Assembly: GCA_000961845.1 (NCBI GenBank)
Contig: LADZ01000001.1
Span: 1-64,000, forward strand
Direction: 5' to 3'
Source: Flavobacteriales bacterium BRH_c54
Lineage (GTDB): Bacteria > Bacteroidota > Bacteroidia > Flavobacteriales_E > Vicingaceae
DNA length: 64,000 nucleotides
Part shown: positions 37,202 to 46,476 of the stretch, piece by piece
How positions within the stretch are numbered: the stretch's first letter is position 1
Layout of the letters: each line of letters begins with the position of its first letter
Position numbers and translations under genes: made by a program
Notes under the pieces: generated by a model
Database searches by the model: none
The model's input: the letters and a program-made list of their open reading frames with translations, nothing else
Told to the model about the DNA's origin: nothing

Positions 37202-37945
37202 TTATTTCTTAATCAGTTTTCCTCTTCCGGTGTGTTGACTAATAGTAATGCTTGGATTGCTATAATATTCAATGTTTCCTAATGAGGTTAATTCTATGAG
37301 TAAACTATTAGTTGATGTCAGAATTACATCTCCTGTTCCATCGTGGTTGACATGGGCATTCTCACTAATTAAGTTTTTGCAAGTTAACCAACCTGATCCC
37401 CCTGAAAATAAATAAGTGAACTTAGCTTTTCCATTTAAAGTAAAATCTGCCGGACCGGTATGTTGTAAAATATTTATTTTTTGAGCATCTACCGTTAGAT
37501 TAATGCTTCCTGTTCCGTTGCGTGTTTCAAAAGTAAATTCATCTAATTTTAGCTCTCCTAAGCTACTAACATTTCCAAAGCCTGTATAATTGATGTACTT
37601 TATATTAGGTAAGGATAGGTAAACTGTAATATCTTCTTTGTAGCTTCTTAAAAAATTACACTTGTTATCGTTTTTCAATTCTAATTCCGTTCCTTTTTGC
37701 CTAGCCCTAACATATTTTAATAAGTTTTCTCCGCCTTCAATAGTAAGTGAAGCAATACTATCCTGACGGAGCACCAAATTCAATTTATCTTTTAAAACAA
37801 TGCGGGTAATATCATTGCCAATAACTCTTGTCTCTACAACTTGTTTTCCGGTAGATTTAATACAGGCACTTTCTTTTACACAAGCATTTAGCACAATCAT
37901 AATAATTGCAAAAAAGAAAATTCTATATTTTAAAACAAGTTGCAT
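37202..37945 (-). CDS. DUF2807 (head GIN-like) lipoprotein
   Basis: A 247-residue lipoprotein (lipobox LNAC, Cys22) with a right-handed beta-solenoid-like DUF2807 domain: repeated strands such as LNLVLRQDS, LTIEGGENLLKYVRA, INYTGFGNVSS and GPADFTLNG. The family is a putative auto-transporter adhesin head. It starts right next to the stop of the PagL-like gene (TAA then ATG), so the pair is cotranscribed. Confidence 0.88.
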   Translation of the reverse strand: MQLVLKYRIFFFAIIMIVLNACVKESACIKSTGKQVVETRVIGNDITRIVLKDKLNLVLRQDSIASLTIEGGENLLKYVRARQKGTELELKNDNKCNFLRSYKEDITVYLSLPNIKYINYTGFGNVSSLGELKLDEFTFETRNGTGSINLTVDAQKINILQHTGPADFTLNGKAKFTYLFSGGSGWLTCKNLISENAHVNHDGTGDVILTSTNSLLIELTSLGNIEYYSNPSITISQHTGRGKLIKK

Positions 37946-39031
37946 TTATTTTATTCTAAATCCCAGACCTACTTCTATGAAATCAGCTACCGCCCAATGA
38001 CTTTTTAATCCTAAATTAAAAAATAAGTTGTCGTTTATTTTATATCTAGAGTTTATTCTATGATAAAAATAACCATCCTCTTTGTAATTTGGTAAAATAT
38101 ATCCACCCATGTGTAAAGAAAGCATTATATTTCCTATGTTTATTCCGTACATTACTCCAAGTCCGGTTCTTAAGTTGTCAGTTTTTGATGCCTCTATATT
38201 GTCATTGTATTCAATTAAAGCTTCTATTGATTTGTTGTAAAAAATATCGGCACTAAAACCAAAGGAGGTTTTGTTATTAATTGGTTTTACCATGTTGTAA
38301 GCAATATTTGCGATGTAATACTTAGGACCTTCCACGGGAGGGATTTCTTTTAACCCGGTATTGCCAACTATAAAATGTTCCCATGTTTTTTCTTTGTTAG
38401 TAAGGGTAGTTGTTTGAATTTCTTTATCCTTACCAAAACTATAAGAAACGCCCGTATTTAATGAAAAAACGTTAAAACCTAAGTTTGGACGTACAAAAGA
38501 ACCATTAGAAAAATGGACTAAAGAAATACCCGCAGAAAAAGCGATATGTTTAGAAGCCTGAATTTCCCATAAAGAATTTACATTTATGAGTGCATTAAAC
38601 CTAGAACCTATGGCTATGTTTTTATAATTATCTGCACGGTCAAAAGGTTTTTCTACATAACCGAACCCATAACCAAAACGAAGTTCCCACCTAATTTTTC
38701 GCTTGCTCAACGGAATTTGAATATAAGGAAAAAAACCAAAGGAATTGCCCAACTCTTCTTCATTTCCTAAATTTAGATACATTGCTGAGATACCAATTTT
38801 TGGGTAATTAAAGAGTTGCTGCCACGCTTTATTACCAGTGGTGTTTTTATAAAAAGAAACTTCATAAATAAAAGAATGTCCTTCAATAATTTCGGTTACT
38901 ATCGGGCGATGAGGTAAGATAGAACCATAATGAACGGTCTCTTCAATTCCAAATTCAGGAACGCTTTGTTGAGAAAATGATGTTTGCCAACTAAGGAAAA
39001 GACATAAAAATAGTCGATATTTGAAAATCAT
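37946..39031 (-). CDS. PagL-like lipid A 3-O-deacylase / acyloxyacyl hydrolase family
   Basis: The ATG at 39031 gives 361 residues with a good signal peptide (MIFKYRLFLCLFLSWQTSFS). The longer start at 39088 would overlap mazG and place a second hydrophobic stretch before the signal. It is an outer-membrane beta-barrel with the PagL-type active site His-Phe-Ser in LVHFSNGSFVRPN and repeated barrel strands ending in FIEVGLGFRIK. It probably trims acyl chains of lipid A, changing outer membrane properties. It leads the operon with DUF2807 and is divergent from mazG. Confidence 0.8.
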   Translation of the reverse strand: MIFKYRLFLCLFLSWQTSFSQQSVPEFGIEETVHYGSILPHRPIVTEIIEGHSFIYEVSFYKNTTGNKAWQQLFNYPKIGISAMYLNLGNEEELGNSFGFFPYIQIPLSKRKIRWELRFGYGFGYVEKPFDRADNYKNIAIGSRFNALINVNSLWEIQASKHIAFSAGISLVHFSNGSFVRPNLGFNVFSLNTGVSYSFGKDKEIQTTTLTNKEKTWEHFIVGNTGLKEIPPVEGPKYYIANIAYNMVKPINNKTSFGFSADIFYNKSIEALIEYNDNIEASKTDNLRTGLGVMYGINIGNIMLSLHMGGYILPNYKEDGYFYHRINSRYKINDNLFFNLGLKSHWAVADFIEVGLGFRIK

Positions 39032-39079
39032 TTTTACCACCAAACAAAAATAGAAGATAAAACCGAAATACCATTTTTT

Positions 39080-39853
39080 ATGATGCAAGAAAAATTAAAA
39101 GCCTTTGAACGTTTGTTAACCATTATGGATGAACTAAGAGAAAAATGTCCGTGGGATAAAAAACAAACCATGCAAAGTCTTCGTCACCTAACGATTGAAG
39201 AAACCTATGAACTTACCGATGCCATTTTGGATAATGATATGGAAGAAATCAAAAAAGAGTTGGGCGATTTAATGTTGCATCTTGTTTTTTATGCTAAAAT
39301 TGGTTCAGAAACCAATGATTTTGATATGGCAGATGTGTTAAATGGTGTTTGTGAGAAATTAATTCATCGTCACCCTCATATTTATGGCGATGTAACTGTT
39401 AAAGATGAAGAAGAAGTAAAATCTAATTGGGAAAAATTAAAACTGAAAGAAGGTAAAACTTCTGTGTTGGAAGGTGTACCAAAATCGCTTCCGGCATTAA
39501 TAAAATGCATAAGAATACAGGATAAAGCCAGGGGAGTAGGTTTTGATTGGGATAACAAAGAACAAGTTTGGGAGAAAGTGGTAGAAGAAATGGAGGAGTT
39601 AAAAGAAGAAGTGGATGCTCAAAACCAAGAACGTATTGAAGCAGAATATGGCGACTTACTTTTTGCAGTAGTAAATTATGGAAGGTTTTTGAACATTAAT
39701 CCCGAAGATGCCTTGGAAAAAACCAATAAAAAATTCATTAACCGTTTTCAATACTTAGAAAAAGAAACTAAAAAAGATGGTAAAATCCTAAGCGATATGA
39801 CATTGGAAGAAATGGATGTTTATTGGAATGCGTCTAAGAATTTTTATGAGTAG
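39080..39853 (+). CDS. mazG: Nucleoside triphosphate pyrophosphohydrolase MazG
   Basis: A 257-residue enzyme hydrolysing (d)NTPs to monophosphates. It has two MazG domains: the N-terminal one with CPWDKKQTMQSLRHLTIEET and KKELGDLMLHLVFYA, and the C-terminal one with EEMEELKEEVDAQNQERIEA and EYGDLLFAVVNYGR, both carrying the ExxE..ExxD metal-binding pattern. Two adjacent ATGs (39080, 39083) are equally likely starts. Confidence 0.95.
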   Translation: MMQEKLKAFERLLTIMDELREKCPWDKKQTMQSLRHLTIEETYELTDAILDNDMEEIKKELGDLMLHLVFYAKIGSETNDFDMADVLNGVCEKLIHRHPHIYGDVTVKDEEEVKSNWEKLKLKEGKTSVLEGVPKSLPALIKCIRIQDKARGVGFDWDNKEQVWEKVVEEMEELKEEVDAQNQERIEAEYGDLLFAVVNYGRFLNINPEDALEKTNKKFINRFQYLEKETKKDGKILSDMTLEEMDVYWNASKNFYE

Positions 39854-39935
39854 TTTTTTTTAGATGCATCAAGAAAAAATATTGTTAAGTTGTGTGTAAA
39901 AATGTTAAGGTGCCATATTATCAGTTTAAAGAAGA

Positions 39936-40463
39936 ATGAAGTTTATTTTAACTTATAGTTTGTTATTTGTCTTATTCAGTTTAAGTCTGAGCTTTTGTTA
40001 TGGACAAGATAATGTGCTAGATTTAAAGAAGATTAACAGTAACAAGAAACTAACAGTTGAAAAACCTATTTACTTAAAATTAAAAATAGATAGTACAGAA
40101 TCACATTATATACTTTTTGAAACATTTAACGAAAGTTTAGTTTTGAGTTCGCCTAAAAAAGTTGATTTAGATACATATAAAATAGTATCGTTTGATACTG
40201 TTTCTTTCACTTCAATAGAAAAGATGTGGATTAATTCAAAGGATATTTCTCAAAAGTGTTATCGTAACATGTATTTTCTATCTATAGGTACATTTGTTGG
40301 CTCTACACTTTATGCTATGTTTAACATTTCTGAAAATAGTTCTAACCAAAAAAGGATATTACATGCAATACCTATTGTCGCATCAGTTTATTTTACATTT
40401 CATTTTAGAGATAGAAAAATAAATACTAAAAAATGGCAATTAAATTCAACAGTTTCCCCTTAA
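39936..40463 (+). CDS. Hypothetical exported/membrane protein, 175 aa
   Basis: Not recognised. It has a signal peptide (MKFILTYSLLFVLFSLSLSFCYGQ), a polar beta-rich region (about 25-110, NKKLTVEKPIYLKLKIDS), and a C-terminal membrane segment pair (about 113-160: NMYFLSIGTFVGSTLYAMF and RILHAIPIVASVYFTFHF). The start shows no special signal. It is the first of three small plus-strand genes before asnB. Confidence 0.6.
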   Translation: MKFILTYSLLFVLFSLSLSFCYGQDNVLDLKKINSNKKLTVEKPIYLKLKIDSTESHYILFETFNESLVLSSPKKVDLDTYKIVSFDTVSFTSIEKMWINSKDISQKCYRNMYFLSIGTFVGSTLYAMFNISENSSNQKRILHAIPIVASVYFTFHFRDRKINTKKWQLNSTVSP

Positions 40464-40484
40464 GGGTCTTTATTCAAAATTGAT

Positions 40485-40862
40485 ATGTTTAACTTCATAA
40501 AGAGAAAAACTTTATACATCAGATTATATACAAATATTGTGTTTATAAGAGATGTTGAAAGCAAAAAAGAACTAAAAAGAGAGGCTACTAAACTTTTTTC
40601 AAATAACAGGCTTTTATTTGCTGATTTTATAAATGGTGAAGAGTGCTTAATAACAACTATAAAAGAATTGTTTGAAGGAAAATCAACTTCAACATTTAAT
40701 ATATTAATTCAACCAATGGAGAAAATTGAGGGAGGTTTGTCTTCGGTTGAAAATAGAGCTTTAATGGATGTTGCTGAACATATAGGAGGAAGAAACATTG
40801 TTATTTATAATAAAACCAATCTATTAAGTGACAATATGGTGTTAGAAATGGTTAAAAAGTGA
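40485..40862 (+). CDS. Hypothetical soluble protein, 125 aa
   Basis: Not recognised. It is basic at the N-terminus (MFNFIKRKTLYIRLYTNIVF), with RDVESKKELKREATKLF and alternating helices and strands that recall YjeF- or rod-shape-type small proteins, but no firm family match. The last part (LMDVAEHIGGRNIVIYNKTN) is glycine-containing and conserved in style. It follows the 175-aa gene by 21 bp. Confidence 0.55.
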   Translation: MFNFIKRKTLYIRLYTNIVFIRDVESKKELKREATKLFSNNRLLFADFINGEECLITTIKELFEGKSTSTFNILIQPMEKIEGGLSSVENRALMDVAEHIGGRNIVIYNKTNLLSDNMVLEMVKK

Positions 40863-40884
40863 AATAGAATTAATTTTTTTTATA

Positions 40885-41511
40885 ATGAGATTATTTAAAA
40901 TAATAATTACAATGTTTATACTTACTACTATTATTAATTGTAATAGTATTAAAAATAAAGACATTAAGATTTATAATGTTACAAGTAATTCAATTTCATT
41001 AAAAGCATATAATTGGAATGATTCAACATATCATGAGCTTAAAATTATACCAACAGGAAAAATAGTTACTTATCAGGACACTTCTTTTATTGGATTAAAC
41101 ATTATTTATGAAAAGGACACTATTTTAAAAGGTAATTTTTATTGGGATAATGGTCAAATTTTTACTTTTTGGTGTTTTTATAAAAATGATATTCCAGAAG
41201 ATATTCCTGCTGACATTTTTGATGATTTAAATAGTTATGAATTCAATTGTGGAATAGACAAGGTTTTTGATATGGATACTTCTTATTTTTTCTATGATGA
41301 TAAGAACCATTTCTCTCCAAATATGGCTATATCTTTAGGGGATATAATCCCTAGTAATCTTTATAAAGGAAGATTTTTAAATTATAAAATACAAAATTTT
41401 CCTTTTACAGAAGAGTATATTGAAATTAATATGAATAAAAATTATAGAATTGAATCGATAACATTTAGATTTAAGAATGGTATTCTTAAATACCCATGGG
41501 AGGAACTTTGA
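40885..41511 (+). CDS. Hypothetical lipoprotein, 208 aa
   Basis: Not recognised. The signal ends in a lipobox-like IINC (Cys19). The mature part is beta-rich with many aromatic residues (FYWDNGQIFTFWCFYKND) and an acidic mid-section. It follows the 125-aa gene by 22 bp and converges on asnB with a 3-bp gap. Confidence 0.6.
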   Translation: MRLFKIIITMFILTTIINCNSIKNKDIKIYNVTSNSISLKAYNWNDSTYHELKIIPTGKIVTYQDTSFIGLNIIYEKDTILKGNFYWDNGQIFTFWCFYKNDIPEDIPADIFDDLNSYEFNCGIDKVFDMDTSYFFYDDKNHFSPNMAISLGDIIPSNLYKGRFLNYKIQNFPFTEEYIEINMNKNYRIESITFRFKNGILKYPWEEL

Positions 41512-41514
41512 CAA

Positions 41515-43377
41515 TCAATCAATATACATTTTATACCATTCTTGAAAAGAAATAAGGGCATAAATGAGTGCGGAATTGTCTTCTTCACCTCGCAAATGAG
41601 CTTGGATAATACGTTCAATGTGCATCATTGAAAATCCATCGATTTGATAGAAAAAGTTTTTGTCGAGGAGTTCATTTATTTTTTCTTCGGAGCTAAAAAT
41701 ACTTCTTAAAGGCATGCCAAAACCCGCTTTTCTTCGGTTGGTGATGTAGTTGGGTAAAGCAGTTTTGTAAGCATCCTTTAAAACAGCTTTGGTTTTTCCA
41801 AACTTATTGAGTTTGTAATTTCTCGGCAGGGCATAAGCCAACTCTATAATTCGGTAATCTAAAAAAGGCACACGAGCTTCAATACTATTAGCCATGGTCA
41901 TTCTATCGAAATAAGCTACATTTTTTTGTAAGAAATTTTCGTGTTCAAAATCGGTAAAAGCATCAAATGGGTTTTGTTCTTCAGGAAAATAAGAAGAAAG
42001 TAAATCAATGGTTTTTTCTTTGTTGTTGCCAAAAACACTTGCTGCGTTTTCAAAATCTCCTACAATGGTATAAATGCCAAACCTATAATTGGGATAGTTA
42101 TGGTATTTTCCCAATTTATGTAAATATCTTCTAAAAGCTTTAAACTTTCCTTTTCCTTGATCGAGATTAGCCAATACATGAGAAATTTTTACCGACAAAG
42201 GCATCTTGTGCAGCCAACCATCTATCAATGCAAGTTGATGCCCGGCATAACCTAAAAAAAGTTCGTCAGCGCCCATACCCGATAAAATAACTTTTGAGTG
42301 TTTAGCTGCTTCTTGTGTAATTAGGTAAGAAGGAATTTGAGAACCATCAGCAATTAAATCATCACTGTATTGAATGGTTGTTCTAATGTTTTCAAGTGTA
42401 GTATTGTCGCTTCCAATAGCAATTTTAGAAAGTGATAAGTTCCATTCGTTAGCTAATTTTTCAGCATAGTAATAATCGGAGGTAGTACCTTCTTTTTTTA
42501 AATCTTCAAGAGCCTTTCCTGCACAATAATGTTTAATATTAGTATTGTCTTTTAGGTAAGAAGCAATAATAGAAGAATCAATTCCACCGGATAGGAAAGT
42601 GCCAATAGGAACATCGGCAATTAATCTTTTTTCAACAGCGTCTTGCATTAAGTTACGGAGTTCTTCCTGAGCTTCAGGATAAGAGATGTTGTTATAATTA
42701 CTTTGCTTTTTAGGGTGCCAATAAGCAGTTGTTTCAAAAGTTCCCGAATTAATATCGAAAGTGCCAATATGAGCAGGCGGAAGTTTAAAAATGTTTTTAA
42801 ACAAGGTTTCCGATTTCGGAGAATATTTGAAGACAAAATAGTTTATTAGGTTTTCGGTATCTAGTTGAGGTTGAACTCCCGCTTTTATAATGGCTTTAAT
42901 TTCTGAACCAAAAATTAATGACGTTTCATTTTTATGAAAATACAAAGGCTTAACTCCTGCTCGATCTCTCACTAAATAAAGTTGGTTGATGTTTTCATCT
43001 AAAATAGCAAAAGCAAAATCGCCATTGAGCAAGTGAACGAAATCGATACCTTTAAGTAAATAGAGTTTTAACAATACTTCCGTATCAGAACTAGAGCTAA
43101 ATTTTTCGTTTGCTAAATAAGTGGTTTTTAATTCCTGAAAATTATACGTTTCGCCATTATAAATTAAATGTACTTTACCATCGGGAGACGAAAAAGGTTG
43201 ATTGCCATTTTCAGAAAGGTCAATAATGCTTAGCCTGTTGTGCCCTAATCCAACATAACGGTTGTTTATTTCTTTTTCAATATTTCCGGTAGCATCAATA
43301 CCTCGGTGGTGCAATGCATTTATCATTGCCGATAAAGGAAGTTTTTTGTTAGAGATATAGCCGCTAATTCCGCACAT
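41515..43377 (-). CDS. asnB: Asparagine synthase (glutamine-hydrolysing)
   Basis: A 620-residue amidotransferase making asparagine from aspartate, ATP and glutamine. The N-terminal class II glutaminase starts at catalytic Cys2 (MCGISGYI) with HRGIDATG and IYNGETYNFQ. The synthetase domain has the PP-loop FLSGGIDSS, GMGADELFLGYAGHQ and SIEARVPFLDY. Some AsnB-like enzymes act in polysaccharide decoration, and no other sugar genes lie nearby. The palindrome GTAAC-AAAT-GTTAC (43399-43412) lies upstream. Confidence 0.94.
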   Translation of the reverse strand: MCGISGYISNKKLPLSAMINALHHRGIDATGNIEKEINNRYVGLGHNRLSIIDLSENGNQPFSSPDGKVHLIYNGETYNFQELKTTYLANEKFSSSSDTEVLLKLYLLKGIDFVHLLNGDFAFAILDENINQLYLVRDRAGVKPLYFHKNETSLIFGSEIKAIIKAGVQPQLDTENLINYFVFKYSPKSETLFKNIFKLPPAHIGTFDINSGTFETTAYWHPKKQSNYNNISYPEAQEELRNLMQDAVEKRLIADVPIGTFLSGGIDSSIIASYLKDNTNIKHYCAGKALEDLKKEGTTSDYYYAEKLANEWNLSLSKIAIGSDNTTLENIRTTIQYSDDLIADGSQIPSYLITQEAAKHSKVILSGMGADELFLGYAGHQLALIDGWLHKMPLSVKISHVLANLDQGKGKFKAFRRYLHKLGKYHNYPNYRFGIYTIVGDFENAASVFGNNKEKTIDLLSSYFPEEQNPFDAFTDFEHENFLQKNVAYFDRMTMANSIEARVPFLDYRIIELAYALPRNYKLNKFGKTKAVLKDAYKTALPNYITNRRKAGFGMPLRSIFSSEEKINELLDKNFFYQIDGFSMMHIERIIQAHLRGEEDNSALIYALISFQEWYKMYID

Positions 43378-43471
43378 TTCTGTTGAATATTTTTTTATGT
43401 AACAAATGTTACCAAATTTTAGAAACTAGAGGGCTTACATTTGAATAATTATTCAACTAAACTACAATTAC

Positions 43472-45076
43472 ATGAAACATTTAAAGCTTACTACTTTCTT
43501 TTGGCTGTTTTTTTCGTTGGTATTAACAGCTCAAAATAATTTTAATTATTCAGTTCATTTAGATTCTGTAACCATTTCTAATTTACCGGGAGTACACTCT
43601 TTTGCTTATGCTCAGCATGATGGTAAATGGCTGATAATAGGAGGTAGGCTTGATGGTATTCATGCTCGTCAGCCTTTTAATGCATTTCCGGAAAATCAAA
43701 ATAATCAAAACATATTAGTGATAGATCCTGTTAGTCAACAGTATTGGTCATCAAGTGTTGGGGTGTTGCCAACTAACTTAAAAGAGCAATTGCAATCAAC
43801 TAACATGAATTTTTATCAGGACAATGATACCTTGTATATTATTGGAGGATATGCTTTTTCACCAACTGCCAACGATCATATTACTTTTCCGTATTTAGCA
43901 TCGGTGCAGGTTTCAGACTTAATGAACGCAGTAATTAACAATGCATCCATTACTCCATATTTTAAACAAATTAGCGACACAGCTTTTGCAGTTACAGGTG
44001 GACAAATGGGAAAAATTGGCAACGAAATTTATCTTATTGGCGGACATCGATTTGATGGAAGATACAACCCAATGAACAATCCTACTTTTGTGCAAAAATA
44101 TACCAACCAGATAAGAAAATTTGTTTTTAATAATTCGGGTACGCAGCTAAGTTTTTCTAATTATTCAACCATTACAGACCCCATACATCTAAGAAGAAGA
44201 GATTATAATTTATTGCCTCAAATTTATCCTGATGGCAGTCATGGCTATACTATTTCATCAGGCGTTTTTCAGATAAACGTAGATTTGCCGTTTCTTTATC
44301 CTGTTGATATTACTGCTGTGGGACATAACCCTATTACTTCATTTAATCAATATTTAAGTAATTATCAAGGAGCAAAAGTTGCTTTGCACGATAGTATTAA
44401 TAACGAAATGCACAATTTATTTTTTGGAGGAATGAGTCAGTATTATTACCAAAACAATACACTTGTTCAGGACAATCAAGTACCATTTGTAAAAACCATT
44501 AGCAGAATGAGTAGAGATTCCTCAGGTAATTTACTTGAGGTTCAGTTGCCAATAGAAATGCCGGGTTATAGAGGGGCAGGTTCAGAGTTTTTTGTTAATA
44601 AAGACTTACCTCATCACGAATCAGAAGTGATAAAGTTAGACGCTATTCAAGCAGATACCATTTTGTTGGGCTATATTTTTGGAGGAATTTTAAGTCCTAC
44701 CATTAACCCTTTTGCAAATAATGTAACCAATACGACTTCTGCCGATAATAAAATTTATAAAGTGTACTTAATTAAAGATATTCCTCAAAGTGTGTATGAA
44801 ATTAATGGTAAAAACCCTTATCAAGTAAATCTATACCCTAATCCTGTAGATGATATGCTGAATGTTTCTTTTGAAATGGAAAATCCGTCACCAGTAGATT
44901 ATTTTGTAACAGATGCTAAAGGAGCTATCGTTCAAGAAGGTGTAATAAAAGCTGTAAGTTCAGGAGAAACACATCATAAAATTAAACTCAATAAAATAAG
45001 CGGAGCTCAAACACTATTTGTTACTTTTATATTTGATGATAAGTTTTATGTAAGCAAGAAAGTAGTTAAAAATTAA
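43472..45076 (+). CDS. Kelch-like secreted protein with T9SS sorting domain
   Basis: A 534-residue exported protein with a signal peptide (1-20). Kelch-type blade motifs (GKWLIIGGRLDG, DTLYIIGGYAFSP, EIYLIGGHRFDGRY, NLFFGGMSQYY) form a beta-propeller. A type A sorting domain (about 450-534, QVNLYPNPVDDMLNVSF) ends in a basic KKVVKN. It should be secreted by T9SS and attached or released. Its activity is unknown; no catalytic motif was seen. A -7 box TACATTTG lies at 43436-43443. Confidence 0.85.
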   Translation: MKHLKLTTFFWLFFSLVLTAQNNFNYSVHLDSVTISNLPGVHSFAYAQHDGKWLIIGGRLDGIHARQPFNAFPENQNNQNILVIDPVSQQYWSSSVGVLPTNLKEQLQSTNMNFYQDNDTLYIIGGYAFSPTANDHITFPYLASVQVSDLMNAVINNASITPYFKQISDTAFAVTGGQMGKIGNEIYLIGGHRFDGRYNPMNNPTFVQKYTNQIRKFVFNNSGTQLSFSNYSTITDPIHLRRRDYNLLPQIYPDGSHGYTISSGVFQINVDLPFLYPVDITAVGHNPITSFNQYLSNYQGAKVALHDSINNEMHNLFFGGMSQYYYQNNTLVQDNQVPFVKTISRMSRDSSGNLLEVQLPIEMPGYRGAGSEFFVNKDLPHHESEVIKLDAIQADTILLGYIFGGILSPTINPFANNVTNTTSADNKIYKVYLIKDIPQSVYEINGKNPYQVNLYPNPVDDMLNVSFEMENPSPVDYFVTDAKGAIVQEGVIKAVSSGETHHKIKLNKISGAQTLFVTFIFDDKFYVSKKVVKN

Positions 45077-45198
45077 CTTTACTTTTGGAAGGTAAATCTC
45101 TATTGATAACTAACAGTTAGGTTTTAAAAGAGTTGTAAGTTGTTTCAAGCTAGTGCGTAGCTTAATTTTACATGGATTTTAAACTTTTTAATAAATAA

Positions 45199-45228
45199 TT
45201 GTTTAATTCAAACTAATTTGTAAATTTG
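45199..45228 (+). promoter_or_regulatory. Promoter of rpsP
   Basis: TTG (45199-45201), a 19-nt spacer and TAAATTTG (45221-45228), followed by CAGCCCC. The leader is about 55 nt. The core matches that of rpsU. Confidence 0.65.
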
Positions 45229-45288
45229 CAGCCCCAATTTATTTTGGGAGAACTAATTATTTATTTATCAATTTTTAAACATTAGAAG

Positions 45289-45915
45289 ATGTCTACAAAA
45301 ATTAGATTACAACGTCACGGTAAAAAAAGATATGCTTTTTTCCATGTTGTTGTAGCAGACGCAAGAGCCCCACGTGATGGGAAATTTATTGAAAAATTAG
45401 GTGTTTACAATCCAAACACTAACCCGGCAACTATCGATATCGATTTTGATAGAGCATTGCATTGGGTAAAAACAGGTGCACAGCCAACAGATACTTGTCG
45501 TGCATTATTGTCTTACAAAGGAGTACTTCATAAAGATCACTTAGATAGAGGTGTGTTGAAAGGAGCTATGACTCAAGAACAAGCAGATAAGAAATTCGAA
45601 GCTTGGATGAAAGACAAAGAAGGTAAAATTGAAGGTAAAAAAGATAGCCTTTCTAAATCTAAAGAAGAGCAAGAAAAAGCTAGATTAAAAGCAGAGCAAG
45701 AAGCTAAAGATAAAAAAGCTGCTGAAATAGCTGCTAAAAATACTCCGGTTGAAGAAGCTCCTGTAGTTGAAGAAGCTGTAGAAGAAACTACTGAAGCTCC
45801 TGCTGAAGAAGTAGCTGCTGAAGTAAAAGAAGAAGCACCGGCAACTGAAGAGGCACCTGTAGCTGAAGCTAAAGAAGAAGAGGCTCCTGCTGAAGAAGAG
45901 AAAAAAGAAGATTAA
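45289..45915 (+). CDS. rpsP: 30S ribosomal protein S16 with long acidic C-terminal extension
   Basis: Residues 1-80 are canonical S16 (STKIRLQRHGKKRYAFFHVV, DARAPRDGKFIEKLGVYNP, DRALHWVKTGAQPTDT). Residues about 95-208 form an extension: a Lys/Glu-rich helix (SKSKEEQEKARLKAEQEAKD) followed by low-complexity Ala/Glu/Pro/Val repeats ending KKED. Ordinary S16 is about 80-90 residues. Long tails on S16 are common in Bacteroidota. It heads the rpsP-rimM-trmN6 run. Confidence 0.95.
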   Translation: MSTKIRLQRHGKKRYAFFHVVVADARAPRDGKFIEKLGVYNPNTNPATIDIDFDRALHWVKTGAQPTDTCRALLSYKGVLHKDHLDRGVLKGAMTQEQADKKFEAWMKDKEGKIEGKKDSLSKSKEEQEKARLKAEQEAKDKKAAEIAAKNTPVEEAPVVEEAVEETTEAPAEEVAAEVKEEAPATEEAPVAEAKEEEAPAEEEKKED

Positions 45916-45924
45916 TAATTATAC

Positions 45925-46464
45925 ATGAAAATAGAAGAAACCTTTTATTTAGGCTATACTTCTAAAGTGCATGGAAAAAATGGAGAATTGGTTGTAAAAC
46001 TTGATGTTGATCAACCAAATGCTTACAAGAAATTGGAATCAGTTTTTATCCGAATAAACAAAATGGATAACCAACTGGTTCCTTTTTTTGTTACCAAAAC
46101 AACCTTGCAAAATAACAATACTGTTGTTATAAAATTAGATGGTGTAGAAGAAGTTGATGAGGCTAAAAACCTTGTTGCTAAAGAAGTATATTTGCCTCTA
46201 AGTATGCTTCCGCCACTGAAAGGAAATAAGTTTTATTTCCACGAAGTAGTAGGTTTTGTTGTTGAAGATTTGCACAAAGGAAATTTAGGAACAATCAATC
46301 AGGTGTTGGACTATCCTCATCAGGCAGTGTTAGAAATTATTTCTCCTGATAATAAAGAAATTCTTATTCCTGTTAGCGATGATTTTATTGTTGAAGTTAA
46401 TCGTGAAAAACAACTAATCAAAACAAACGCTCCCGAAGGCTTAATTGATATTTATTTGGAATAA
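45925..46464 (+). CDS. rimM: Ribosome maturation factor RimM
   Basis: A 179-residue 30S assembly factor. The N-terminal beta-barrel is FYLGYTSKVHGKNGELVVK, the linker has VEEVDEAKNLVAKEVYLPLS, and the C-terminal PRC barrel has FVVEDLHKGNLGTINQVLDY and IPVSDDFIVEV. It starts 9 bp after rpsP. The usual neighbour trmD is absent here. Confidence 0.96.
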   Translation: MKIEETFYLGYTSKVHGKNGELVVKLDVDQPNAYKKLESVFIRINKMDNQLVPFFVTKTTLQNNNTVVIKLDGVEEVDEAKNLVAKEVYLPLSMLPPLKGNKFYFHEVVGFVVEDLHKGNLGTINQVLDYPHQAVLEIISPDNKEILIPVSDDFIVEVNREKQLIKTNAPEGLIDIYLE

Positions 46465-46476
46465 ATCACCTTTGAG

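Noticed and set aside
39032-39088. Longer start of the PagL-like gene
   Set aside because: It overlaps the divergent mazG start and puts a hydrophobic stretch before a good signal peptide beginning at 39031.
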